Source: Marinobacter lipolyticus SM19 (GTDB taxonomy: Bacteria; Pseudomonadota; Gammaproteobacteria; Pseudomonadales; Oleiphilaceae). Taken from it: a DNA stretch of 64,000 bases. Within the stretch, counting starts at the first letter, position 1; every line of letters starts with the position of its first letter. The translations under genes and the position numbers were made by a program. This document shows positions 18,834-27,834 of the stretch, piece after piece. Where the stretch lies: positions 626,744-690,743 of the forward strand of contig NZ_KE007306.1 in NCBI RefSeq assembly GCF_000397065.2, read 5' to 3'. The notes beneath the pieces were generated by a model. The model did not search any database, was not told where the DNA came from, and saw only the letters and a program-made list of their open reading frames with translations.

Positions 18834-19966
18834 TCTTTGTCCCTCGATGACACATCATCGTGAATGGCATGAACTTCCTCCGTGATATCGATACCCACCG
18901 GGCACCAGGTAATGCAGCGGCCGCAACCGACACAACCCGAAGTACCAAACTGGTCCACCCAGGTGGCCAGCTTATGGGTCATCCACTGACGATAGCGGGA
19001 CCGGGTTGAATTGCGCACACTACCACCATGGATATAGGAAAAGTCCGACGTAAAGCAGGAGTCCCAACGCCGGCTGCGCTCCGCGGTGCCCCCCTCCAGA
19101 TCTGAGGTATCTTCCACGGTGGTGCAGAAGCAGGTGGGACAAACCATGGTGCAGTTAGAGCAGCTCAGACACCGGTCGGCAACCTCATCCCAGCGCGGAT
19201 GCTCCAGGTTATCCATCAGCAAGGCAGGAATGGCGGTTTGCGGCATGCTCCGGCCCATCTGGCCGCGGGTTTTCTCCACCACGGCAGTGGCCGCTGTCTG
19301 ATGGGCCTCTGTTGCAGGCTCCCGGGGCAATTCGGCCAGAACTTCCGCCCCCTCCTCTGAGCCTGACCGAATCAGGAACAGGTGGTTGTCACCATCAAGA
19401 AGCTCAGTGAGGACCAGGTCGTAGCCTTCTTTGACGTCGGGCCCGGTATTCATGGAATCGCAAAAGCAGGTGCCGCCCGCCTCGGAGCAGTTGAGCGCCA
19501 CGAGGAAAGCCTGCTCACGACGTGAGCGATAATGGGGGTCGGCATACTCGTCCCCCATCAGTACGCGATCCTGAATCCCGATGGCCGCCAGTTCGCAGGC
19601 ACGCACTCCGATGAAGGCGTATCGGGGCGGCTCATCCCGGGCGGGAACAAAACGCAGTTCATCCCCGTTGCGGGTCGCCTGCCATAGGGACACTTTGGGT
19701 GGGTGAAGAAAGCGTTTCCAGCTGTGGGGACCCACAGCATACCCGAACAATGCGTCATCCGAACGCCGTTTCAGTCGGTAGAGGCCGCCGTCCTGTTCAT
19801 CCGTCCAGCCTGCGGGAAGCGCTTCGATGCGGGCGAGCTCTTCGTACACAATGGCCTGGTCCCGAACGGTCGGCCCTACAACCGTATACCCGCGCTGTGC
19901 CAATGCATCCAGCAAGCACTGCAAGCCTTGCCGCGTGATAACAGAGCCATCGTCGACGTTGTCCAT
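18830..19966 (-). CDS. hydB: Hydrogenase iron-sulfur (beta) subunit
   Basis: Protein of 378 residues matching the beta subunit of sulfhydrogenases and anaerobic sulfite reductase A. Two ferredoxin-like [4Fe-4S] motifs lie in the C-terminal half: [12 protein letters not shown] and [12 protein letters not shown], with extra cysteines (CFCTT; SCFTSD). The ATG at 19966 is chosen because GGAAGG lies eight bases upstream; an earlier ATG at 19990 lacks a ribosome site. This is the first gene of the 11-gene operon. Confidence 0.92.
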   Translation of the reverse strand: MDNVDDGSVITRQGLQCLLDALAQRGYTVVGPTVRDQAIVYEELARIEALPAGWTDEQDGGLYRLKRRSDDALFGYAVGPHSWKRFLHPPKVSLWQATRNGDELRFVPARDEPPRYAFIGVRACELAAIGIQDRVLMGDEYADPHYRSRREQAFLVALNCSEAGGTCFCDSMNTGPDVKEGYDLVLTELLDGDNHLFLIRSGSEEGAEVLAELPREPATEAHQTAATAVVEKTRGQMGRSMPQTAIPALLMDNLEHPRWDEVADRCLSCSNCTMVCPTCFCTTVEDTSDLEGGTAERSRRWDSCFTSDFSYIHGGSVRNSTRSRYRQWMTHKLATWVDQFGTSGCVGCGRCITWCPVGIDITEEVHAIHDDVSSRDKE

Positions 19967-19980
19967 GAGGAGACCTTCCA

Positions 19981-19993
19981 TGATTGGCAATCA
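19981..19993. promoter_or_regulatory. Short palindrome upstream of the hydrogenase operon
   Basis: TGATTG and CAATCA mirror each other around one base, 15 bases before the hydB start codon and next to its ribosome site. It could be an operator for the hydrogenase operon. It does not match the FNR consensus (TTGAT-N4-ATCAA). Confidence 0.3.
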
Positions 19994-20098
19994 GACAATC
20001 ACGAACCCGCTAATTGCCCTCTACAAGCTTTGGCAAGGCGGGGGGTTTTGTCAAAGATGGGGAGGGTGACAGGCGCCATTCAGACGCCCGCAAAGTGA

Positions 20099-21004
20099 TC
20101 AAGCGGACTGAAACGCCTGACCAAGCGCCCGGATACAGGCCATCGGTTGATCGATTAACGGGACATGGCCGCTGTTTTCAAGCGTCACCAGCCTGACGTC
20201 GGGGATCAGGTCTGCCATGACAGCCTGACCTGGCCAGGGGTACATTTCCGAGCGACGACCAGCGAGCACAGTGGTGGGCACGAGCAGCTCAGGCAGGAAT
20301 GAACGGAAATCGTATTCCCGTTCGGCGTAGGCCCGCATGTGCTGGTACAGGGTGTACCAGTTCTCGACCGGCACCAGCTGTTGGGCTACACCGGGGATTC
20401 GCATCAAACGCCCGGCGGCCCATTTCATCCAGCGACGGCTGAGGGCAATTTCCATGAATTCTGCCAGATCGTCATGAAATTGCTTTCGCAGGTTCTTTGG
20501 CAACGCGGCATATGGCGTCTCGGGATCAATCCGCTCCAGTTGCTCCAGCAAGGGCCACCAACCACGGATTCGCTGGGGTCCCTGCTCGCCAAAAATACCC
20601 CAGGGCCAGCCCGGACCGTGAGCAATCCGTGGCGCCTGATCAATGTGGACATAGTGACGGACCGCGCGTGAGCCGAACAGTTCCATATAGCGCAATGACG
20701 TGCTCGCGCCCATGGAAATTCCGCCCAACCCGACCGGCTCGCCAACGCTGTATTCGCGAATCACCGCGTCAAGATCCCTGGCATGACTGGTCAGTACACA
20801 GGGTTCACTGCAGGTCAGACGGGAAGACCCACCAAATCCTCGCAAGTCGGGAAGCACGAAGCGGAACCGGTGGGCCAGGGGCAAGATGATCGGCAACCAG
20901 TGGCGGCTGTCCATGCCAAAACCGTGAAGCAGGATCACCACCGGGCCACGCCCGATTTCCCGCACCTTCAGCCTGGCGCCATCGTGTGCTGTTACTCTTG
21001 CCAT
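20099..21004 (-). CDS. Alpha/beta hydrolase
   Basis: Cytoplasmic alpha/beta hydrolase of 301 residues. The oxyanion HGFGMD loop is near residues 28-33, the nucleophile elbow is GISMGAS (Ser near residue 97), and the catalytic His is in NSGHVPLIDQP near the C terminus. The substrate is unknown; such enzymes cleave esters, lactones or C-C bonds. It lies upstream of hydB on the same strand but is separated by 132 bases that include a palindrome, so common transcription is uncertain. Confidence 0.88.
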   Translation of the reverse strand: MARVTAHDGARLKVREIGRGPVVILLHGFGMDSRHWLPIILPLAHRFRFVLPDLRGFGGSSRLTCSEPCVLTSHARDLDAVIREYSVGEPVGLGGISMGASTSLRYMELFGSRAVRHYVHIDQAPRIAHGPGWPWGIFGEQGPQRIRGWWPLLEQLERIDPETPYAALPKNLRKQFHDDLAEFMEIALSRRWMKWAAGRLMRIPGVAQQLVPVENWYTLYQHMRAYAEREYDFRSFLPELLVPTTVLAGRRSEMYPWPGQAVMADLIPDVRLVTLENSGHVPLIDQPMACIRALGQAFQSA

Positions 21005-21109
21005 GTCTGTGTGGACTCCGCCGGAATGAAGGCGCTATTGTCCACATGGGGATGATGCCCGCTATGGGTTGCAGGGCCAATGACACTCCAGATACAAATT
21101 TGAGGCACA

Positions 21110-22093
21110 ATGGAATTCACTTTTCTCGGTACATCCGCCGGAACACCGACTAGGGCACGCAACGTGACCGGCCTGGCCTTGTGCCACTCCGGTCCCAAGC
21201 CCTGGTACCTGGTGGACTGCGGTGAAGGCACCCAGCACCAGCTGCTGCGCACCCGCTACTCCGTCATGCAGTTACGGGCCATATTCATTACACATATCCA
21301 CGGTGACCACACCTTCGGCCTGCCGGGCCTACTCACCAGTGCCTCCATGCTTGGCCGCACGGAACCGCTGGACATCATCGCGCCGGTCCAGGTACAGCGT
21401 TTCATCAATGCGGTAATCGAAAACAGCGACTCCAGCCTCAGTTATCCCCTGAACTTCATCGATTCCGAAGCATCGGACTTCCACTGGCAGGATCAACACT
21501 TCAAAGTTACCAACGTGGCGCTGTCCCATCGCGTGCCCTGCCGCGCCTATGTATTCACTGAGCGCAACCTGGAGCGACAGCTGCTGCAGGACAAGCTCCG
21601 GGGCGATGGCGTGGAACCCGGGCCCGGCTGGGGCGAATTGCAGAAAGGACAGGACGTACAGCTGGAGGATGGTCGTCTGCTCAGGAGTGAAGAGTATACC
21701 CACATTCCCCGCACCGCTCGCCGCCTGATCGTCGCCGGCGACAACGACAACCCGGAGCTGCTGAGCGGTGCCAGCAACGGCAGCCATGTGTTGATCCACG
21801 AGGCCACCTACACTCAGGATGTGGCGGATCGGGTCGGCCCCTGGCCACAACACAGCTCCGCCGAACAGGTAGCCCGGTTTGCCCAACAGGCCCGCCTGCC
21901 CAACCTGGTATTGACCCACTTCAGCTCCCGCTACCAGTCCGGACCGGGCGGCGCACCCCACATCAACCAATTGGCGGCCGAAGCCCTGCAGTACTACCAA
22001 GGCCAGCTGTTTCTGGCCCGGGATTTCGATACCTACCGGCTGGAAAAGGACTTGTCGCTGAGTTGCCTGACCACCAACACCACACACTCATGA
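21110..22093 (+). CDS. rnz: Ribonuclease Z
   Basis: tRNA 3'-processing endonuclease of the metallo-beta-lactamase fold, 327 residues, zinc-dependent and cytoplasmic. It begins MEFTFLGTSAGTPT, characteristic of RNase Z. The zinc motif HxHxDH is in ITHIHGDHTFGLPGL (about residues 61-75), with later ligands in VAGDND, HEATY and LTHFSSRY. Expected substrates are tRNA precursors lacking encoded CCA or other RNAs. It is divergent from the hydrolase gene and convergent with the DUF3010 gene. Confidence 0.95.
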   Translation: MEFTFLGTSAGTPTRARNVTGLALCHSGPKPWYLVDCGEGTQHQLLRTRYSVMQLRAIFITHIHGDHTFGLPGLLTSASMLGRTEPLDIIAPVQVQRFINAVIENSDSSLSYPLNFIDSEASDFHWQDQHFKVTNVALSHRVPCRAYVFTERNLERQLLQDKLRGDGVEPGPGWGELQKGQDVQLEDGRLLRSEEYTHIPRTARRLIVAGDNDNPELLSGASNGSHVLIHEATYTQDVADRVGPWPQHSSAEQVARFAQQARLPNLVLTHFSSRYQSGPGGAPHINQLAAEALQYYQGQLFLARDFDTYRLEKDLSLSCLTTNTTHS

Positions 22094-22108
22094 TCAGTTG
22101 ATCTGCAG

Positions 22109-22540
22109 CTATTTCGCCATGTGCCCCACGTACTCGGCAGTAAAGGCGGTTTCCTGAAAGATCTTCAAACCGGTCTCTGCGAAAGGAATCGGCAGCGGAT
22201 TGGCTGCCAGCGTGGACTTGATCAGCGCTGGCGAGAGCAACCTGACATCCAGATCGTTACCGTCAATCAGCTGAATAGCCGCCTCGAGCTTGAAGCTAAT
22301 GGCGCCTCCGGCAAATTTGCCTTTTGGCATCCGCTCCTTGATCGCAACGCTGGTCACATGGTGCTCAGCCATCAATGCAGCAAAAGCCGCCTGGAACTGC
22401 TTCAGATCTTCCCGGGTGTGATGCTTGTTCAGCGACAGCTTACGGACCTTGCACTCCGGCAAGCTGAACTGTCCCCGGTCCAGGTTCAGTAAACACACCA
22501 CCGCATCACTGCCGGTCAGCTCCACTCCGCAAACAATCAT
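22109..22540 (-). CDS. DUF3010 family protein (copy 1)
   Basis: Protein of 143 residues of unknown function belonging to the DUF3010 family. It begins MIVCGVELTGSDAV and contains KERMPKGKFAGGAISFK, conserved with the second copy at 60145-60585. The ATG at 22540 has GAGGGG upstream. In the other locus a SEC-C gene precedes DUF3010; here only a fused head-and-tail scar of that gene remains immediately upstream (22537-22587) and overlaps this start. Confidence 0.85.
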   Translation of the reverse strand: MIVCGVELTGSDAVVCLLNLDRGQFSLPECKVRKLSLNKHHTREDLKQFQAAFAALMAEHHVTSVAIKERMPKGKFAGGAISFKLEAAIQLIDGNDLDVRLLSPALIKSTLAANPLPIPFAETGLKIFQETAFTAEYVGHMAK

Positions 22541-22587
22541 AGAATTCCCCTCAGCCACAGCGCTTTGTATAAAAATTTATCCGACAT
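22537..22587 (-). pseudogene. SEC-C gene scar: first codons fused to last codons (copy B)
   Basis: A 16-codon frame beginning MSDKFLYK, matching the first residues of the intact SEC-C protein (MSDKFFFK, 59771), followed directly by the tail DNA GCTGTGGCTGA that encodes Cys-Gly-stop in the intact gene. About 300 bases of coding sequence are missing. The tail is out of frame. The upstream CATCGGGATGTCTGC also matches the leader of the intact copy. The stop overlaps the DUF3010 start (ATGA). Confidence 0.75.
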
Positions 22588-22970
22588 GCAGACATCCCGA
22601 TGAATGGAAGAGAACCAGTCGCTCCATAGTGTCCGCCGGGGGAGACGTTTTAGCATGCTTAAGGAATTGGTTATACAGCCGGAAGTGGAAACTTAATACG
22701 CCGTTCTATGCGCTATCAGCGGCACGGGGCCGCAGTGAATCAATCAAGGTACCGGTGCAGGTCTAAACGATAACCTGACCGAAGGAAACAGACGAGAAGA
22801 TCCCGCTGCCCGACACACCGGTTCCGATATTCCCCAATCATGCCACCAAAATGAAACACTGATCGCAAAAATGACACACCATTCATTTCTATTCCACTGA
22901 GCGTCTGCTACGTTTCAATTCGGGTTAGCAACCCGATCATATACAACAACAAAACAGGTTTAATAAAACT
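22588..22970. other. 383-base intergenic region
   Basis: Leader of the SEC-C scar at its left end (22588-22612, matching the leader of copy C), then promoter region of the lipase-like gene. A perfect inverted repeat TCGGGTT / AACCCGA (22920-22936, three-base centre) lies 34 bases before the lipase start and could be an operator. No other gene is supported. Confidence 0.4.
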
Positions 22971-24113
22971 ATGTTCAGAGCATTCCAATGCACCTTCCTG
23001 ATGCTATTGGCATCTATTCTGTTTCTCCCACTGTCCGCCCACGCGGTAGAAGATACGCTCGACTACGGTCTGTACTGGTTTGACGGCAACAACAATTCTG
23101 TCAAAGCCGTTGAAGCTGACGGGACCGTCAACAACGTACCACGCAAATACTACGATCCGTCAAAACCGACGATCATTCACTTTCACGGCTGGCAGCCAGG
23201 ATCGGCCACCCGCGGTGACGGCTACGATCGGGAAGATTTCCGCTTCGTCTGGGGTAATGAAGACGTCATCACGTCGAGCTCCTGGAAAAACAATGGCTGG
23301 AACATTGCCTACTTCTACTGGGACCAGTTTGCCGACGAAAGTGAAGTGAAAGATGCCGAAGCCAAGATGTGGACCGTCAACGGTCCCCGCGGCATGCGCT
23401 ATCGCCTCAGTGACGGCAGCTACAGCACTCAGCATTCGCCCAGCAAATCCGTGGGCCAGATCGCTTTTGATCAGGTAAGTGCAGCGTTGGCCGAAAATAC
23501 GTCTCACTATGTGCGTCTATCGGGCCATTCACTGGGCAACCAATTGGCTACCATCGTCGCCGGCAAAAACAGCGATGCAATCTATGCCGGTGACGCTGGC
23601 ATAAACGTCATGGTTGACCGTCTGGAACTGCTGGATCCCTTCTGGTCAAAGGATGGCAAGGAATACCTGGGCGATGCCAATGGTGATGGCAACCTGGACT
23701 GGAATGGCGAGCGGACGTTCTGGACTGTCCAGGATCTGATCGCGCGTCACAACATCCCGGTAACAACCTACCTATCAAGCAATATCAATAACCTGTGGAT
23801 CGGTGACAAGAACCTGCCATTGCGCGCAATCGTGACGGAGATGTGGAACCGTTTCTGGTACCTGGCCGATGAAGTGAACAAGCACAATCACGTGGTGCCG
23901 TTCTACTTCCGCTCGATGGCCTCGGCGCCTCCGGAAGAAGTGACCATCAACTGGGCAGGCGTACGGAGCGAAACCGGCAAGGATGCCGCAAGTGCCGCTA
24001 CCGACGACAATCGGGTCCTGGAAATGATGGATGACACGAACTATTGGGATCAGGTGGAAGGCCGTTACACCGCTGATCCGGAAGACGACCAGTTCGAAAT
24101 CAAGAACCACTAA
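22971..24113 (+). CDS. Secreted lipase-like alpha/beta hydrolase
   Basis: Exported protein of 380 residues. A Sec signal peptide covers about residues 1-25 (hydrophobic core LMLLASILFLPL, cut after AHA). The rest resembles the pancreatic-lipase type fold: nucleophile elbow GHSLGNQ, Asp in LELLDPFW and a plausible His in HNHVVPFYF. Between them DANGDGNLDWNGE looks like an EF-hand or dockerin calcium loop, suggesting calcium-dependent stability. The substrate is unknown. A hairpin at 24131-24149 follows the stop. Confidence 0.75.
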   Translation: MFRAFQCTFLMLLASILFLPLSAHAVEDTLDYGLYWFDGNNNSVKAVEADGTVNNVPRKYYDPSKPTIIHFHGWQPGSATRGDGYDREDFRFVWGNEDVITSSSWKNNGWNIAYFYWDQFADESEVKDAEAKMWTVNGPRGMRYRLSDGSYSTQHSPSKSVGQIAFDQVSAALAENTSHYVRLSGHSLGNQLATIVAGKNSDAIYAGDAGINVMVDRLELLDPFWSKDGKEYLGDANGDGNLDWNGERTFWTVQDLIARHNIPVTTYLSSNINNLWIGDKNLPLRAIVTEMWNRFWYLADEVNKHNHVVPFYFRSMASAPPEEVTINWAGVRSETGKDAASAATDDNRVLEMMDDTNYWDQVEGRYTADPEDDQFEIKNH

Positions 24114-24130
24114 GCCGGTTCCCCAATAAG

Positions 24131-24149
24131 CCGCGGGTTATTCCCGCGG
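24131..24149 (+). terminator. Hairpin after lipase-like gene
   Basis: CCGCGGG and CCCGCGG pair across the loop TTATT, 17 bases after the stop codon, followed by a short TTT. A plausible intrinsic terminator, although the T-run is short. Confidence 0.6.
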
Positions 24150-24208
24150 TTTCGGCAAACACACTACCGCAAGTAATCTTGCCATTCCTGTCGTTAGTGC
24201 CATCGCCC

Positions 24209-24347
24209 TCAGCCACAGCACTTCTTGAATTTAACACCACTACCACAACTGCACGGGTCATTACGGGATGGCATTTGCGCCGTGGTAACCGTCACGTCTT
24301 TGTTCAAAAGTGCAGTCAGTTCGGCTATAGAAAAATGTGTTTGACAT
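24209..24347 (-). pseudogene. SEC-C gene remnant with internal deletion and frameshift (copy C)
   Basis: Reads MSNTFFYS from an ATG at 24347, then, in another frame, about 38 residues ending PSRNDPCSCGSGVKFKKCCG and a stop. The intact gene at 59771 ends PSRNDVCHCGSGLKFKKCCG and begins MSDKFFFK, so this copy kept its head and tail but lost its middle. The leader TTCATCAGGATATCAGC also resembles the other copies. No DUF3010 gene follows this one. Confidence 0.85.
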
Positions 24348-24419
24348 GCTGATATCCTGATGAACGGAAGAGTGCCCGGGCCGCTCCTGAAAATTCCCGG
24401 GCTATTCAGCGTTAATCAC

Positions 24420-25133
24420 TCAGCTCAGCAGGCACTCTTTGGCTTCATTGATACGAGCGGCCAGATAATTGCTTCCGCCATGGTCCGGGTGAACTTTCTG
24501 CATCATCCCGCGGTGGGCCTGGATGATCTCTTCCCGGCTGGCACCGGGCTCCAGCCCCAGGATGTCCAGGGCTTCGCTTTCGGTCAGAGGGCCGCTGGTG
24601 TTGCCGGACTGGCCACGGTCGCCGGATTGCCTGCCGTCAGCCTCATCATCAGCACGCCAGGAGTCTCCGAACCGGCGGTCGAGGTAGGTTTCCAGCAGCC
24701 GGGCAGAGTCCTCGTCATGCGCCCGGCAGTGCTGTAGCAACTCGATAAATTCGCTTTCACCCAGGTCCGCCAGCTCCCGCCCGGCCATGGGGCCCTTCAG
24801 GATCTTGCCGCTCATGGCTCCGGAATCATGGTCCAGACTCATCTCGAGAATGTCGCTGGACACATGGGATTGGTTGCCCGCCCTGGCATTTGCCGACCCT
24901 GCCATGCCGCCCTTCAACAGAGATGGCAACAACCGGCGCAGCAACGGATAAAGAAACGCTAACAACACAAACAAAAAGTGCAACCGGCCGGTAACGGCGA
25001 GCACAACCACAATCGCGATACCGACAATCAACGCCAGCTTGAGAATGGCCGGATTGCGTTGGCTGGGCGGCAGACTGCGCAGCCAGAGCCAGGCGACAAT
25101 CGACAACAGAATAACCAGTAGCGTTAGTGGCAC
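24420..25133 (-). CDS. Membrane-anchored C-terminal J-domain protein
   Basis: 237 residues. Two N-terminal hydrophobic segments (about 2-20 and 32-65) anchor it in the inner membrane; the last 60 residues are a J domain with the HPD tripeptide in KVHPDHGG. It should stimulate the ATPase of an Hsp70 at the membrane, in the manner of DjlA/TIM14-type co-chaperones. A Ser/Gly/Asp-rich linker (about 150-180) precedes the J domain. It lies 57 bases downstream of a VWA-domain gene on the same strand. Confidence 0.85.
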   Translation of the reverse strand: MPLTLLVILLSIVAWLWLRSLPPSQRNPAILKLALIVGIAIVVVLAVTGRLHFLFVLLAFLYPLLRRLLPSLLKGGMAGSANARAGNQSHVSSDILEMSLDHDSGAMSGKILKGPMAGRELADLGESEFIELLQHCRAHDEDSARLLETYLDRRFGDSWRADDEADGRQSGDRGQSGNTSGPLTESEALDILGLEPGASREEIIQAHRGMMQKVHPDHGGSNYLAARINEAKECLLS

Positions 25134-25190
25134 TCAGATACCCCGGGCTCACCGGCCCATCGATGGATGGAAGATGGATGGAAACAAGCG

Positions 25191-25886
25191 CTATCGGATC
25201 TGCCGGGTCAGGCGCCTGACTTCCGGGGAACTGCGGCTGGAAAAATCCTGCAGGGCCTTGGCTCCCCCGGAAGCATAGACCGCAACAGCGGCCATAAGAT
25301 CCTTTAGAACCTGCGGGCTGTTGCGATCAAAGGGGGCATAAGCGCCTCCGGACAACTTGCTCACCTGCTGGAATACCGCCCTGGCATGGGCATCGGCCCC
25401 CTCATGGAACATGAACACCGGGGTTCGCAGCATACCCAGTTCGCCAGCGGTGTGGCAGAGATCGTCCACCGACTCCTCGCAACAGTCCCCGATAAACACC
25501 ACAGCCTTAACAGCCTCTGCACGGGTTTCTTTCACGGCGTGTGCCAACACCCGACTGATCTGGGTGCGGCCACCCAGGCAGGAGACGCCGTTCATCAGGT
25601 TCAGCAGCAGACCGGTCTCGGTGACAAATTTCGTGGCCTTGAACTCGCCAAAGCCCCGGTAGTAACAAAGCTGAATGGCCAGGCCACCCAAATCCCGGGT
25701 CGCCAGGAACAGCTCACTCTGCAAATGACAGGCCTGGTCCCAGGTCGCCTCCCGGCTCGCGGTCGCATCCAGTGCGAAAATCAGCCGGCCCTGCCCTCTA
25801 CCTTGATCAGGCAGTTTGCGGACCTGGTGGATAAACTCGTCGATAGACTTTTTATCGGATTTGGTGCGTAGTTCTTTGTCGGACAT
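25191..25886 (-). CDS. VWA-domain protein
   Basis: Soluble protein of 231 residues with a von Willebrand A fold. The metal-site motif appears as DATAS (FALDATASREATW, about residues 32-44), and a later GDCCEESVDDL lies in the region of the second metal loop. The ATG at 25886 has AGGAG close upstream; an earlier in-frame ATG at 25973 would add 29 residues. It is followed by the J-domain gene, with which it probably forms an operon. Molecular role unknown; VWA proteins usually mediate metal-dependent protein contacts. Confidence 0.8.
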   Translation of the reverse strand: MSDKELRTKSDKKSIDEFIHQVRKLPDQGRGQGRLIFALDATASREATWDQACHLQSELFLATRDLGGLAIQLCYYRGFGEFKATKFVTETGLLLNLMNGVSCLGGRTQISRVLAHAVKETRAEAVKAVVFIGDCCEESVDDLCHTAGELGMLRTPVFMFHEGADAHARAVFQQVSKLSGGAYAPFDRNSPQVLKDLMAAVAVYASGGAKALQDFSSRSSPEVRRLTRQIR

Positions 25887-25994
25887 AGGCTCCTGAAAAC
25901 CGCCTGGGCTGGCCAAACATCTCTCTAAAAGCTTAGGGCAAAGACAGCGCAATTCACAGGCCCGACTCAGCAATACAGCAGGGCCTGGCAGCCC

Positions 25995-26633
25995 TTACAG
26001 AGTTGCCAGTGCCTCACCCACCGGCGTGTCGCCGGACACCACATCGAAGACGCAGTTAGCAGTATTGTCCGCATCCAGCACCGCCAGCAGCACACGGGCA
26101 ACATCCTGGCGTGGAATCATACCGAATTCCTCTAGCCTCGCACTTACCGCAACCCTGCCGGAACCGTCATCATCGGTCAGCCGCCCCGGACGAACAATGG
26201 TGTAATTCAGGCCGCTGTTCTTCAGGTGCTCATCAGCATTGTGTTTCGCCCAGAGGTAATGGCGGATTTTTTCCGGCCCTTTTTCCGGCTCCTCAGCTCG
26301 CATACTGCTCACCATGATAAAACGCTTTATACCCATGGCCCTGGCTGTATCCACCAGTCGGATAGCGCCGTCCTGATCCACATCGATGGTTTTATCCGGC
26401 CCGGTATGGGGGCCAGAGCCAGCGGTAAAAATGACTGCATCGCAGCCTCTCATGGCCTCACTGCAGTCATGCTCCAGGTCACCCAGCACGGTTTCCGTGG
26501 CGCCCAGCTGTTGCAATTCCGGGCCCTGCCCCGGGTGGCGGATCAGGGCCCGAGCCTCATGACCGCTGTCAGCCATTTCCCGCAACAGGTGTTGCCCGAT
26601 TTGCCCGTTGGCTCCTGCAATAAACACATGCAT
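25995..26633 (-). CDS. NAD(P)-binding atypical SDR (SDR_a5 / YwnB-like)
   Basis: Rossmann-fold protein of 212 residues with an N-terminal dinucleotide motif AGANGQIGQHL (about residues 5-15), followed by RALIRHPGQ and VIFTAGSGPHTGPDKT, as in NAD(P)H-binding atypical SDRs related to YwnB and to flavin reductase-like proteins. The catalytic Tyr-x3-Lys of classical SDRs is not obvious (YLWAKHN occurs in its place). The ATG at 26633 is preceded by AGGAGA. The function is not established. Confidence 0.8.
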   Translation of the reverse strand: MHVFIAGANGQIGQHLLREMADSGHEARALIRHPGQGPELQQLGATETVLGDLEHDCSEAMRGCDAVIFTAGSGPHTGPDKTIDVDQDGAIRLVDTARAMGIKRFIMVSSMRAEEPEKGPEKIRHYLWAKHNADEHLKNSGLNYTIVRPGRLTDDDGSGRVAVSARLEEFGMIPRQDVARVLLAVLDADNTANCVFDVVSGDTPVGEALATL

Positions 26634-26653
26634 GTCGGATCTCCTGATTGTGT

Positions 26654-26689
26654 CCACCTCCGGATCAGGGACGACTAGTCCGGAGGTGG
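26654..26689. terminator. Strong 11-base inverted repeat
   Basis: CCACCTCCGGA and TCCGGAGGTGG pair across 14 bases, between the M14 peptidase stop and the ribosome site of the next minus-strand gene... the stem has no T-run on either side. It may be a transcript-stabilising hairpin or an operator rather than an intrinsic terminator. Confidence 0.4.
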
Positions 26690-26703
26690 GACTTGTGACC
26701 CTG

Positions 26704-27834
26704 TTACTCTACCTCTTCTGCCTCTTCATTAGGAGCGCCAATGCCCGGTCCCCTGGGAGGAAGGTTCTCGGCAATCGCAATATCGGCGTCGAACAATGTT
26801 CCGTCGGCCATGGCCGCCACGACAGCTTTGGCAGCACTGTACGCGGTCTTGGTGATGTAGCCGTTGCCCTTGGTTCCAATGCCACCACGCATCTCGAATA
26901 ACACCGAGCCGGCCCCCAACAGTCCATAGGCGTTACGGGCGATTCCAGGCGTCGTTGTTCCAGGATAGAGCGTGAGATTGGCATAACCATACTGATCAAG
27001 CTCTGTGGCCATAACACTGACCACTTTTTTTGCCAGTTCAACTCCATCCTCAAACTGATCGACCACTCCAAGTGCCTCAGCCGCCGAGGTGGCATTGGGC
27101 CACATGGTCGATCCGGTAATCAGTTTGCCCTCGGCATCAACGTAGGAGCCCTGGTGGTGAAAATCGATAACCACCGAAGGCTGAAACTCGTCAAACAACA
27201 AACGCATGGCAACCGACTCAGGAACAGGGTTGGGCCCTCCGACATAGGGATCGACCTCCGGGCTATCCTCAATAAACGAATGGTACCGGTTAATGTCATA
27301 CCCCCGACCGCGCTGATAAAAGGCGGGACAAGGGCCAGTAACACAGAATGGGTCGTAGTTCTGGCGCCACGGCGGCGTATTTCCGAAAGCGTCTTCGACA
27401 CTGGCATCAAATCCGTCAACATTGACTCTGGGCACAATGGTAAGCGTCAGGGCATCCCGTATGGCACTGGATTCTTTCGAGTTGCTGGAAAGGTCTCTGG
27501 CCAACTCAATCATCGCCTCACTCACAACGTACTCGTTGCCGTGTTGCTGCGCTATGACCATGATCCGCCGAGGGCCACTCCCAATGGTAACCACGGGGAT
27601 TTCACGGCCTGTGTTACTGACGCGCGGAGCACTTGAAAGAACGAACTCGCCTTTGGCTGACCGATCCAGTTGCTCAAGCGTATGCCAAAGCTGCTCATAA
27701 CTGCGTAATGCGGCCAAAGACATATTCTGTTCGTCGGTGAGCGAGGGGCCGTTGGGTTTACTCTGGGGAGCGGCAGACACCAACCCCGTCAAAATCAGAC
27801 TACCGATGGCAATAATCGATAAACACGTTTTCAT
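26704..27834 (-). CDS. Secreted M14-family zinc carboxypeptidase
   Basis: Exported metallopeptidase of 376 residues with a Sec signal peptide (MKTCLSIIAIGSLIL..., cut near SAA). Zinc ligands of the M14 family are visible: HxxE in QQHGNE (about residue 97) and a later His in VIDFHHQG; a catalytic Glu is likely in LFEMRGG. The insert between them (TPPWRQNYDPFC, RGYDINRYHSF) is typical of M14 subfamilies close to zinc carboxypeptidase/gamma-glutamyl peptidases. Probably periplasmic or secreted, cleaving peptides or amidated amino acids. Confidence 0.85.
   Translation of the reverse strand: MKTCLSIIAIGSLILTGLVSAAPQSKPNGPSLTDEQNMSLAALRSYEQLWHTLEQLDRSAKGEFVLSSAPRVSNTGREIPVVTIGSGPRRIMVIAQQHGNEYVVSEAMIELARDLSSNSKESSAIRDALTLTIVPRVNVDGFDASVEDAFGNTPPWRQNYDPFCVTGPCPAFYQRGRGYDINRYHSFIEDSPEVDPYVGGPNPVPESVAMRLLFDEFQPSVVIDFHHQGSYVDAEGKLITGSTMWPNATSAAEALGVVDQFEDGVELAKKVVSVMATELDQYGYANLTLYPGTTTPGIARNAYGLLGAGSVLFEMRGGIGTKGNGYITKTAYSAAKAVVAAMADGTLFDADIAIAENLPPRGPGIGAPNEEAEEVE

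Noticed and set aside
22588..22970. Integron attC or prophage boundary near the SEC-C scar
   Set aside because: No integrase, core-site pair or att repeat was seen; only the small palindrome at 22920-22936.
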